The notes beneath the pieces are model-generated. The model searched no databases, had not been told where the DNA came from, and worked only from the letters and a program-made list of their open reading frames with translations. From an uncultured Bacteroidales bacterium (lineage in GTDB: Bacteria > Bacteroidota > Bacteroidia > Bacteroidales > Muribaculaceae): a stretch of 7,208 nucleotides of DNA. Of the stretch, positions 1-6,698 are shown in pieces (the first letter of the stretch is position 1; each line of letters opens with the position of its first letter). The stretch lies in assembly GCA_947177325.1 (NCBI GenBank), contig CAMWUH010000107.1, forward strand, positions 1 through 7,208, written 5' to 3'. The position numbers and the translations under genes are program-made.

Positions 1-2088
1 ACACTCGCTGAAGCAATGCTCTTCGAGTGTGGAGTTATAAAACGTCGTGGCTCTGTAGAAGCCAAAAACACAGTTTGTGACTACTTTCCGGTTGAAAAAG
101 AATACGGCTCATCGGTTTTCTCAACCGTTTTTTATGCCGAGTTTCTTAATAAAAAGCTCAATGTGATTGACTGCCCCGGAGCAGATGACTATGTAGGCAA
201 TGCAATCACTGCACTCAACATGACTGATACCGGTGTCATACTTGTAGATGCTCAATATGGCGTTGAAGTAGGCACTCAAAATATATTCCGCACAACAGCC
301 AGCCTTAAAAAGCCGGTTATTTTTGCACTCAATCAGCTTGATGGAGAAAAAGCTGATTATGACAACGTATTGGAGCAAATGCGCGAAATATTTGGCAAAA
401 AAGTAATTCCCATTCAATATCCTTTGGCATCGGGCCCGTCGTTTAATTCAATGATCGACGTACTCCTGATGAAGAAATACTCTTGGGGGCCTGACGGTGG
501 CGTGCCTACAATCGAAGAAATTCCTGAAGCAGAAATGCCAAAAGCTCTTGAGTTGCATCAACAACTCGTTGAAGCAGCCGCTGAAAACGATGAAACGCTG
601 ATGGAAAAATTCTTTGAGCAAGGTCATTTGAGCGAAGATGAAATGCGCGACGGCATACGTAAAGGCTTGGTAGATCGTTCGATTTTCCCGGTGTTCTGCG
701 TAAGTGCGTTGAAGGATATGGGCGTTCGCCGCATGATGGAATTCCTCGGCAATGTAGTGCCCTTTGTAGAGCAAATGCCGGCGCCGGTAGACACTAAAGG
801 TAACGAAATTCGCCCTGACTCAAACGGTCCACTCTCAATCTTCATGTTTAAAACAACCGTTGAGCCCCACATTGGTGAAGTTCAATATTTTAAAGTTATG
901 TCAGGCTCGCTGACTCCCGGCGTTGACCTTGACAATGTTACCCGCGGCTCAAAAGAGCGTATTGCTCAGATCTACTGCGTTTGCGGTCAAATCAAGACCC
1001 CGGTCGACCGCTTGAATGCCGGTGATATCGGTGCTACTGTTAAGCTTAAAGATGTTCGCACAGGCAACACTCTTGATGGCAAAGGCTGTGATATAGAATT
1101 TGATTTCATTAAATATCCCGCGCCTAAATATCAACGTGCCGTGCGCCCGGTTAATGAAGCCGATGCTGAAAAGCTCAACACAATTCTTAACCGCATGCAC
1201 GAAGAAGACCCCACTTGGGAAGTTGAGCAATCAAAGGAACTCAAACAGACAATCCTTTCAGGTCAAGGCGAATATCACCTTCGCACACTGAAATGGCGTG
1301 TTGAGAACAACGACAAGCTCCCCATCATTTTCGAGGAGCCCAAAATTCCTTATCGCGAAACAATTACAAAAGCTGCTCGCGCCGATTATCGCCATAAGAA
1401 ACAGTCAGGTGGTGCCGGTCAATTTGGCGAAGTCCATTTGATTATCGAGCCTTACTACGAAGGTATGCCCGCTCCTGACACCTATAAATTCGGTAATCAA
1501 GAGTACAAGATGAGCGTTAGAGACACTCAGGAAATTCCGTTGGCATGGGGTGGCAAGCTCGTGGTCAACAACTGCATTGTTGGCGGTGCTATCGATGCCC
1601 GCTTCATTCCTGCAATTGTCAAAGGCCTGATGGACCGCATGGAACAAGGTCCGTTGACAGGTTCGTATGCCCGCGACGTACGCGTTTGCATCTATGATGG
1701 CAAAATGCACCCTGTAGACTCTAATGAAATTTCATTCCGCTTAGCGGGTCGCAACGCTTTCAGCGAAGCATTCCGCAATGCTAATCCCAAGGTACTTGAG
1801 CCGGTTTATGATGTGGAAGTAATGGTGCCATCAGACGTGATGGGCGATGTGATGAGCGACCTTCAAAGCCGCCGAGCCATCATTATGGGCATGGAATCAG
1901 ACAACGGTTTTGAAAAAATCGTTGCCAAAGTGCCTTTGAAAGAGATGGAGAGCTACTCAACCGCGTTGAGCTCAATCACAGGCGGACGTTCATCATTCAC
2001 AATGAAGTTTGCATCTTACGAACTCGTTCCGGGCGACGTTCAAGACAAGCTCCTCAAGGAATATGCTGCAACCGCTACGGAAGAATAA
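1..2088 (+). CDS. fusA2: EF-G2-type elongation factor G paralogue, 5' end missing
   Basis: An EF-G-family translation factor, acting in the cytoplasm on ribosomal translocation. The frame is open from base 1, and the ATG at 16 is an internal Met (TLAEAM), so about 20 N-terminal residues with most of the P-loop are outside the window. The visible 695 codons cover the rest of the G domain, domain II (about 820-1110), III (about 1156-1305), IV (about 1306-1790; SGGAGQFGEV, then MHPVDSNE at the tip loop) and V (to 2060; ITGGRSSFTMKF). The G domain is unusual. The DTPGH motif reads DCPGA (169-183), so the GTPase-activating His is Ala. NKxD reads NQLD (331-342). Switch I reads EYGSS where canonical EF-G has RGIT. 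These match, as I recall, the Bacteroides thetaiotaomicron EF-G2, reported to support translation without GTPase activity and to be needed for gut colonisation. The family call is very secure; loss of GTPase activity here is inferred from the motifs. Confidence 0.93.
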   Translation, partial: TLAEAMLFECGVIKRRGSVEAKNTVCDYFPVEKEYGSSVFSTVFYAEFLNKKLNVIDCPGADDYVGNAITALNMTDTGVILVDAQYGVEVGTQNIFRTTASLKKPVIFALNQLDGEKADYDNVLEQMREIFGKKVIPIQYPLASGPSFNSMIDVLLMKKYSWGPDGGVPTIEEIPEAEMPKALELHQQLVEAAAENDETLMEKFFEQGHLSEDEMRDGIRKGLVDRSIFPVFCVSALKDMGVRRMMEFLGNVVPFVEQMPAPVDTKGNEIRPDSNGPLSIFMFKTTVEPHIGEVQYFKVMSGSLTPGVDLDNVTRGSKERIAQIYCVCGQIKTPVDRLNAGDIGATVKLKDVRTGNTLDGKGCDIEFDFIKYPAPKYQRAVRPVNEADAEKLNTILNRMHEEDPTWEVEQSKELKQTILSGQGEYHLRTLKWRVENNDKLPIIFEEPKIPYRETITKAARADYRHKKQSGGAGQFGEVHLIIEPYYEGMPAPDTYKFGNQEYKMSVRDTQEIPLAWGGKLVVNNCIVGGAIDARFIPAIVKGLMDRMEQGPLTGSYARDVRVCIYDGKMHPVDSNEISFRLAGRNAFSEAFRNANPKVLEPVYDVEVMVPSDVMGDVMSDLQSRRAIIMGMESDNGFEKIVAKVPLKEMESYSTALSSITGGRSSFTMKFASYELVPGDVQDKLLKEYAATATEE

Positions 2089-2121
2089 TCAAATTCTAAC
2101 AATACATCTATCCTAAGCAAT

Positions 2122-2152
2122 AAGGGAAGTCGCAAGGTCTGCGGCTTCCCTT
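2122..2152 (+). terminator. Strong hairpin terminator after fusA2
   Basis: A 13-bp stem (AAGGGAAGTCGCA at 2122-2134, TGCGGCTTCCCTT at 2140-2152, one G-T pair) closes a 5-base loop. It is followed by a short T-rich run (TTTGTTATG). It starts 33 bases after the fusA2 stop. The neighbouring pyrF converges on it from the minus strand, where the tail reads ATTGCTT, so it may also stop the prfA-pyrF transcript. The T-run is modest, so efficiency in each direction is uncertain. Confidence 0.82.
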
Positions 2153-2223
2153 TGTTATGTGGGCTGATATGTGGATTATGGTTAGTCCTTCCGATCAGAC
2201 AGGCAGGAAGAGTAATGCCGGGT

Positions 2224-3039
2224 CTAAGCTAAGAGAGTGGCCATTTGCTCGGCGAGTTTGCGGGCTTCATTTGCTGCAGCTTCGGCGAAGTCATGGCCGT
2301 TGGAAGCGTAAATAATGCCACGCGAGGAGTTAACGAGTAATCCACAGTCGTCAATCATGCCATAGCGGGCCACCTCTTCGAGGCTACCACCCTGAGCTCC
2401 GACACCGGGCACGAGGAGGAATGAACGGGGAGCAACGCGGCGAATGTCTTCAAACATTTTGCCTTGAGTTGCGCCGACTACATACATCATTTCATCCGGA
2501 CCGGCCCATTTTGAAGATGTAAGGATTACGTTTTCAAACAATCGTCGACCATCGCGGTCCTCGATCAACTGGAAGTCGTGAGAACCTTTGTTAGATGTCA
2601 GGGCGAGTAGAATTACCCATTTGCCTTCGTAGCCGAGGAAAGGAGTAACGGAATCCTCGCCCATGTAGGGGGCAACGGTGATAGAGTCAACGTTGAGGTG
2701 CTCGAAGAAGCTGCGGGCATACATTTGGGAAGTGTTGCCGATGTCGCCACGTTTGGCGTCGGCAATTATAAACTGGTCAGGATAGTTGGCTTTAATGTAT
2801 TTGATGGTTTTTTCAAGTGCTATCCATCCCTCAACGCCAAGCGATTCGTAGAAGGCGAGGTTGGGCTTATAGGCAACGCAATAGGGAGCTGTTGCATCGA
2901 TAATAGCTTTGTTGAAGTTGAAAATCGGATCGTCGGTATCAAGCAGATGTTGGGGGATTTTCTTGATATCGGTGTCTAAGCCCACGCAAAGGAATGAGCG
3001 TTTGCGGCGTATATTTTCTACTAATTCTTGGCGTTTCAT
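2224..3039 (-). CDS. pyrF: Orotidine 5'-phosphate decarboxylase
   Basis: Catalyses the last step of de novo UMP synthesis, OMP to UMP plus CO2, in the cytoplasm. The 271-residue protein has the length of the longer bacterial subfamily (about 270 residues) rather than the roughly 230-residue E. coli type. Visible motifs are FLCVGLD (16-22) at the first barrel strand, the signature DAKRGDI (94-100) with catalytic Asp94, Lys96 and Asp99, PGVGAQGG (211-218) and the phosphate-binding SSRGI (238-242). The ATG at 3039 gives a natural N-terminus (MKRQELVENI) and the stop is TAG. No clear Shine-Dalgarno site precedes it, which is usual for Bacteroidota. It lies 97 bases downstream of prfA on the same strand, and I see no convincing promoter in that gap, so co-transcription is likely. 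All key residues are present. Confidence 0.96.
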   Translation of the reverse strand: MKRQELVENIRRKRSFLCVGLDTDIKKIPQHLLDTDDPIFNFNKAIIDATAPYCVAYKPNLAFYESLGVEGWIALEKTIKYIKANYPDQFIIADAKRGDIGNTSQMYARSFFEHLNVDSITVAPYMGEDSVTPFLGYEGKWVILLALTSNKGSHDFQLIEDRDGRRLFENVILTSSKWAGPDEMMYVVGATQGKMFEDIRRVAPRSFLLVPGVGAQGGSLEEVARYGMIDDCGLLVNSSRGIIYASNGHDFAEAAANEARKLAEQMATLLA

Positions 3040-3136
3040 TGGTTGGAATGTTATTTCAGTGTTATTAATTTGCTTTGTGAACAGCGGAAAAAGTCAAGGG
3101 ATTGCCGTGTCAGGCACAAGAGCTCGCAACGACAGG

Positions 3137-4246
3137 TTAAAGTTCGGTTTCTTTTAGCTTTTCAGCATTTTCGGCAATTATAAGTTGGTCAATGACATCC
3201 TGAATGTCACCATCGACAAATGATTGCAGATTATAGATTGTGTAGTTGATGCGATGGTCGGTAATGCGCCCCTGGGGATAGTTGTAGGTGCGAATTTTGG
3301 CCGACCGGTCGCCGGTTGATACCATCGTTTTTCGGCGAGAGGCAATATCATCAAGATATTTTTGGTGTTCTTTATCGTAAATGAATGTGCGGAGTCGGCT
3401 TAGAGCGCGCTCTTTGTTCTTAGGTTGGTCGCGGGTTTCGGTACACTCGATAAGAATTTCTTCAGTCACGCCGGTGTTGGGATTTTTCCACATATAGCGC
3501 AGGCGAACCCCTGACTCCACTTTGTTAACGTTCTGGCCACCTGCACCACCGGAGCGAAATGTATCCCATTTGATTTCGCCTTCATTGATTTCAACGTCGA
3601 ACTCTTCAGCTTCGGGGAGCACAGCCACGGTGGCGGCCGATGTGTGTACACGGCCTTGAGTTTCGGTGGCGGGTACACGCTGAACGCGATGCACGCCTGA
3701 TTCATATTTCAGCGTGCCATAAACGCCTTCGCCCGTAACGGAGAAAACTATCTCTTTGAACCCTCCGGCAGCCCCTTCGCTAACGCTTGATACGGCTACC
3801 TGCCATCCTCGTGATTCGCAATATTTGGTGTACATTTTAAAAAGGTCGCCGGCAAAAATAGCGGCTTCATCGCCGCCGGTGCCACCACGAATTTCAACGA
3901 TTGCATTTTTGCCGTCTTCAGGGTCGGCCGGAATGAGGAGTAACTTGATTTCCTCTTCGAGGCGAGGCAAGGAGTCAGTGGCTGCATCGAGCTGCTCCTT
4001 TGCCATAGCTTTGAGGTCAGGGTCGCTCTCGTTGGCAAGCAGTTCCTTAGCTTCGTCGATGGCGTTGAGCGCATTGCGATATTGAGCTGTTGTTGAGGTT
4101 AATCGTTCGAGTTCCTTATACTCTTTGGTTAGCTTGACATAGCGTTTCATGTCGGCTATAACCGAAGGGTCAGTGATTAGGGTTGACACTTCGGCAAAGC
4201 GGGCATCAATGCCTTCAAGACGATTAAGAAGCGAGTTTTCGGCCAT
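3137..4246 (-). CDS. prfA: Peptide chain release factor 1
   Basis: Class I release factor that reads UAA and UAG in the ribosomal A site and triggers release of the peptide. Numbered from the chosen start, the protein has 369 residues. PAT at 192-194 (in VPATETQGRVHTS) is the RF1 stop-codon tripeptide, in place of the SPF of RF2, and fixes the call as prfA. GGQ at 236-238 (in SGGAGGQNVNK) is the hydrolysis motif whose Gln is usually N5-methylated. The N-terminal part is helical and charged, as expected for domain 1. The frame is open up to an ATG at 4288, but I chose ATG 4246: MAENSLLNRLEGIDARF aligns with the N-terminus of Bacteroides RF1 as I remember it. The 14-residue extension is not family-like and would run across the likely promoter. 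pyrF follows on the same strand. Confidence 0.95.
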   Translation of the reverse strand: MAENSLLNRLEGIDARFAEVSTLITDPSVIADMKRYVKLTKEYKELERLTSTTAQYRNALNAIDEAKELLANESDPDLKAMAKEQLDAATDSLPRLEEEIKLLLIPADPEDGKNAIVEIRGGTGGDEAAIFAGDLFKMYTKYCESRGWQVAVSSVSEGAAGGFKEIVFSVTGEGVYGTLKYESGVHRVQRVPATETQGRVHTSAATVAVLPEAEEFDVEINEGEIKWDTFRSGGAGGQNVNKVESGVRLRYMWKNPNTGVTEEILIECTETRDQPKNKERALSRLRTFIYDKEHQKYLDDIASRRKTMVSTGDRSAKIRTYNYPQGRITDHRINYTIYNLQSFVDGDIQDVIDQLIIAENAEKLKETEL

Positions 4247-4275
4247 CTTTGTAAGATAAATTGAATAATAATGCG

Positions 4276-4283
4276 CGAAGTTA
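4276..4283 (-). promoter_or_regulatory. Possible -7 element for prfA-pyrF
   Basis: On the minus strand this reads TAACTTCG, one base off the Bacteroidota -7 consensus TAnnTTTG. It lies about 30 bases upstream of the chosen prfA ATG. No good TTTG element is found about 20 bases further upstream, so this is a weak candidate. If real, transcription would start inside the longer prfA frame and exclude the ATG at 4288. Confidence 0.3.
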
Positions 4284-4287
4284 GCCA

Positions 4288-4324
4288 AAAAAATCGTAAC
4301 TTTGGTTATCTCAACCGATTTTTT
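4288..4324. repeat. Perfect 9-bp inverted repeat in the divergent control region
   Basis: AAAAAATCG (4288-4296) is the exact reverse complement of CGATTTTTT (4316-4324), with 19 bases between. The interval contains the TAACTTTG promoter-like element and a smaller GGTT/AACC pair (4304-4307 and 4313-4316). It lies between the divergent prfA and kinase-rapZ genes. It could be an operator or a leader stem; partly A/T-run symmetry could also arise by chance. Confidence 0.4.
4297..4304 (+). promoter_or_regulatory. Likely -7 element for the kinase-nucleotidyltransferase operon
   Basis: TAACTTTG exactly matches the Bacteroidota -7 consensus TAnnTTTG and stands in the same CGTAACTTTG core as the rpsP promoter. 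It is 70 bases upstream of the ATG at 4375. The expected TTTG about 20 bases upstream is missing (GCGC there), so the promoter may be weak or activator-dependent. Confidence 0.5.
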
Positions 4325-4374
4325 GAGAGATTGATGAAGAAAACTTGATGCAAACCCCGCTGTAACCGTTTGTT

Positions 4375-5811
4375 ATGGATAACAGATTACTACAACTTTG
4401 CTATAATACCTTTGGCGATGCAGAAATAGGTATCTCCCCTATTTCCGGTCAAGGCTCCAACCGTCGTTATTATTATATTGAAGCTGACGGCCATATTTAT
4501 GTCGGCACAGAAGGAGAAAACGTTGCGGAAAATCGCGCTTTCATTTATCTTTCGCGACATTTCAGCAAAATGGGATTACCTGTGCCGGAGGTGATTGCCG
4601 TCGCTGACGATGAGAGTTGCTACCTGCAAACATTTGACGGCACACAGTCAGTGTTTGACCTGATTGCCGAAGGGCGTAAAAGCGGAGAGTTCACGGCTGA
4701 AGAAGTCAAGTTGCTCGCCAAAGTGATTTCGCAATTGCCATCTCTTCAAATTAAGGGCAACGAGGGGCTTTATTATTCCAAATGCTACCCTATCGCCGAG
4801 TTTGATGCCCGCTCCATTAACTGGGACTTAAATTATTTCAAATATTGTTTTTTAAAGACCTCGATAGTTGATATCGACGAGCCGGCTTTAGAGGCTGATT
4901 TCGATGCGTTGCGTGAGAGATTGCTCGGTATCGACAACGAAATGTGGGGCTTTATGTATCGTGATTTTCAGTCGCGCAACGTGATGATCAACGCCGATGG
5001 AGCCCCCACTTTTATCGACTTTCAGGGTGGCCGTCGCGGACCGGTGTATTACGATGTCGCTTCCTTTCTATGGCAAGCCAAAGCAGCGCTACCCTCATGG
5101 CTGAAATCACAACTCACCGATGAATATTTAACCGCTCTCAAGACGCAGGGAATTGAGGTTGATGATGAGGAATTCAAAGCCACACTGCGCTATTTCGTTG
5201 TCTTCCGTCTGCTACAAGTGCTCGGCGCTTATGGTTTTCGAGGTCGATTCGAGAAGAAGCAGCATTTTATAGAGTCAATTTCACCGGCGTTGGCCTCGCT
5301 TGCAGAGTTGCTGTGTAGCGATGAAATCAGCGGAGAGTTTCCTGAGCTCCAGCGATTGATTAAGATTCTGCATGAACGAGAAATGGCCAAAACAGAGCCC
5401 GACCATCTGGTAGTCACCGTAGGGTCGTTTTCCTATAAGAAAGGGTTGCCTCAGGATGAATCGGGTAACGGAGGCGGCTATGTGTTTGATTGCCGGGCGC
5501 TCCATAACCCCGGACGTTATGACCAATACAAGAAGCTTACAGGACATGATAAACCTGTCATAGACTTTCTCGCCCAAATTCCCAATGTGACCACCTTCCT
5601 TAATGCGTGCTACGAACTGGTCGATAACTCCGTTGCCACCTATCTGCGCCGTGCTTTCACGAGCTTACATATATGGTTTGGATGCACCGGCGGTCAGCAT
5701 CGCTCGGTTTATTGCGCCGAACAGATGGCCCAACACATTGCAGACCTCTTCCCTGAGGCTGAAGTAAAACTTATACATCGCGAACAACCTCAACTTGCCA
5801 ACAAAAAATGA
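4375..5811 (+). CDS. AmgK-like sugar kinase fused to RapZ C-terminal domain
   Basis: A 478-residue two-domain protein, cytoplasmic (no signal peptide or membrane segment seen). Residues 1 to about 335 are an aminoglycoside-phosphotransferase-fold kinase of the AmgK (COG3178) type: a nucleotide loop GQGSNRRYYYI (25-35), catalytic loop YRDFQSRNVM (195-204, Asp197 as base) and metal-binding FIDFQGGRRGP (213-223, Asp215), then YYDVASFLW. AmgK phosphorylates MurNAc or GlcNAc at the anomeric carbon; that substrate is inferred here. Residues about 344-470 are a RapZ C-terminal domain: LVVTVGSFSYKKGLP, FDCRALHNPGRYDQY, LTGHD (388-392) and GCTGGQHRSV (436-445). In E. coli this domain binds GlcN6P and the sRNA GlmZ. 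The P-loop N-terminal domain of true RapZ is absent, so automatic naming as 'RapZ' would mislead. A Gly-rich insert (ESGNGGG, 362-368) splits the usual GLP-D-VFD motif. The stop overlaps the next start (ATGA), indicating coupled translation. Confidence 0.88.
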   Translation: MDNRLLQLCYNTFGDAEIGISPISGQGSNRRYYYIEADGHIYVGTEGENVAENRAFIYLSRHFSKMGLPVPEVIAVADDESCYLQTFDGTQSVFDLIAEGRKSGEFTAEEVKLLAKVISQLPSLQIKGNEGLYYSKCYPIAEFDARSINWDLNYFKYCFLKTSIVDIDEPALEADFDALRERLLGIDNEMWGFMYRDFQSRNVMINADGAPTFIDFQGGRRGPVYYDVASFLWQAKAALPSWLKSQLTDEYLTALKTQGIEVDDEEFKATLRYFVVFRLLQVLGAYGFRGRFEKKQHFIESISPALASLAELLCSDEISGEFPELQRLIKILHEREMAKTEPDHLVVTVGSFSYKKGLPQDESGNGGGYVFDCRALHNPGRYDQYKKLTGHDKPVIDFLAQIPNVTTFLNACYELVDNSVATYLRRAFTSLHIWFGCTGGQHRSVYCAEQMAQHIADLFPEAEVKLIHREQPQLANKK

Positions 5812-6560
5812 CAATTGGAATGATATTTGCGGCCGGATTAGGCACGCGCCTCAAGCCTTTTACTCTTCACCATCCCAAAGCTATGGTTGAAGTTGACGGA
5901 CACCCCATGCTTCGTAACGTTATTGACCGCATGACGAGCGCCGGCATCAATGATATCGTGGTTAATGTGCACCATTTTGCCGAGCAGATAATCGACTATC
6001 TGAACGTGTTGAAATTGCCCGGAGTAAAATTTTATGTGAGTGATGAGAGCGACCAATTGCTTGACACCGGCGGAGGATTGCTCAAAGCCTACCCTCTGCT
6101 TGAGCAGGCCGATTGCGTGGTTAGCTACAACGCTGATGTGTGGTGTGACCTCGACTTGGACTCTTTTATCGCTATTCACAGTCAAAGCAAAGCCGATGTT
6201 ACGCTTGCCGTAGCGGAGCGAAAATCTTCTCGCGCGCTTTATTTCAATGAGGACTATCGCCTATGTGGTTGGCAGAACCTTTCTACCCGCCAGATGAAGC
6301 CGGACGGGTTCTCCCCTACCTCAGCGATGCTTCAACGCGCCTATAGCGGCATTCAAGCGTTTGTGCCCGGCAGAGTGCTACCTCAACTTGCCGAATATTC
6401 AGTCGGTGCAGGCCCGGTTTTTTCAATTATACCATTTTATTTGGCTAAGCTCGAAGAATTAGATATCAAAGGCTACGACCTGTCGCCGTCGGTTAATTGG
6501 TTTGACGTGGGAAAACCCGAAACCCTCGCGGAAGCCCGCGCATTTGCGGCTATCGACTAA
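5808..6560 (+). CDS. MurU-like sugar-1-phosphate nucleotidyltransferase
   Basis: A 250-residue nucleotidyltransferase of the Rossmann-like NTP_transferase family, which joins NTP and a sugar-1-phosphate to give NDP-sugar plus pyrophosphate. Visible motifs are the NTP loop FAAGLGTRLKPFTLHHPKAM (7-26; GxGTR and Pro23-Lys24), VNVHHFAEQI (52-61), the base and sugar contact DTGGG (86-90), metal-binding NAD (108-110), SGIQAF (180-185) and the C-terminal NWFDVGKPETL (230-240) with a second likely metal Asp at 233. It lacks the long left-handed helix domain of GlmU, so it is a short MurU or hexose-1-phosphate type. Its ATG overlaps the stop of the kinase-RapZ gene, and the pair matches the AmgK-MurU order of the Pseudomonas MurNAc salvage route. 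UTP and MurNAc-1-P as substrates are inferred; GDP-mannose-type or other NDP-sugar synthesis cannot be excluded. I see no terminator after the gene, so some read-through into rpsP is possible. Confidence 0.85.
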   Translation: MTIGMIFAAGLGTRLKPFTLHHPKAMVEVDGHPMLRNVIDRMTSAGINDIVVNVHHFAEQIIDYLNVLKLPGVKFYVSDESDQLLDTGGGLLKAYPLLEQADCVVSYNADVWCDLDLDSFIAIHSQSKADVTLAVAERKSSRALYFNEDYRLCGWQNLSTRQMKPDGFSPTSAMLQRAYSGIQAFVPGRVLPQLAEYSVGAGPVFSIIPFYLAKLEELDIKGYDLSPSVNWFDVGKPETLAEARAFAAID

Positions 6561-6601
6561 GACCCGGTTCAAATGTTGCTTAAAAAATAGTTAGGGAAAT
6601 G

Positions 6602-6633
6602 TTTGGCGGTTAAGGAAATAATGCGTAACTTTG
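6602..6633 (+). promoter_or_regulatory. Canonical Bacteroidota promoter of rpsP
   Basis: TTTG (6602-6605), a 20-base spacer and TAACTTTG (6626-6633) match the Bacteroidota housekeeping promoter (TTTG / about 20 / TAnnTTTG) exactly. Transcription should start a few bases past 6633, near 6640, leaving a leader of about 60 bases. That leader is A/T-rich just before the ATG (TTTTTTAATTTTTTATTA) and has no Shine-Dalgarno site at normal distance, which suits Bacteroidota translation initiation. Confidence 0.8.
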
Positions 6634-6698
6634 CGGAGCTTTTGCGCAAGCAGGAGTAAAATACACAATACAAAACCAACTTTTTTAATTTTTTATTA

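Noticed and set aside
16..18. ATG as the start of the EF-G-like gene
   Set aside because: The frame is open to base 1 and the preceding residues (TLAEA) continue the helix after the P-loop, so the gene enters from outside the window.
448..774. Open frame on the minus strand inside fusA2, with similar ones at 121-417, 949-1230 and 1405-1710
   Set aside because: They lie opposite a well-conserved gene, show no recognisable motifs and have no promoter; they are antisense shadows.
2188..2210. CTTCC/GGAAG hairpin near the end of pyrF
   Set aside because: Only 5 bp with a 13-base loop and no T-run on either strand; not a credible terminator beside the 13-bp stem at 2122-2152.
3040..3136. A separate promoter for pyrF in the gap after prfA
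   Set aside because: No TAnnTTTG with a TTTG partner is found on the minus strand; co-transcription with prfA is simpler.
3756..4085. Ser-rich open frame on the plus strand opposite prfA
   Set aside because: Its composition is that of a reverse-strand shadow (Ser, Pro, Ala rich) and it overlaps fully conserved RF1 sequence.
4375..5811. Two separate genes or a frameshift artefact instead of a kinase-RapZ fusion
   Set aside because: The frame is continuous with no stop or composition break between domains, and I recall the same arrangement from other Bacteroidota.
5838..6185. 115-codon minus-strand frame inside the nucleotidyltransferase gene
   Set aside because: It overlaps the conserved NTP-binding motifs on the other strand and has no recognisable features.
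6650..6655. AGGAG as a ribosome binding site for rpsP
   Set aside because: It lies more than 40 bases before the ATG, too far to act, and Bacteroidota rarely depend on such sites.
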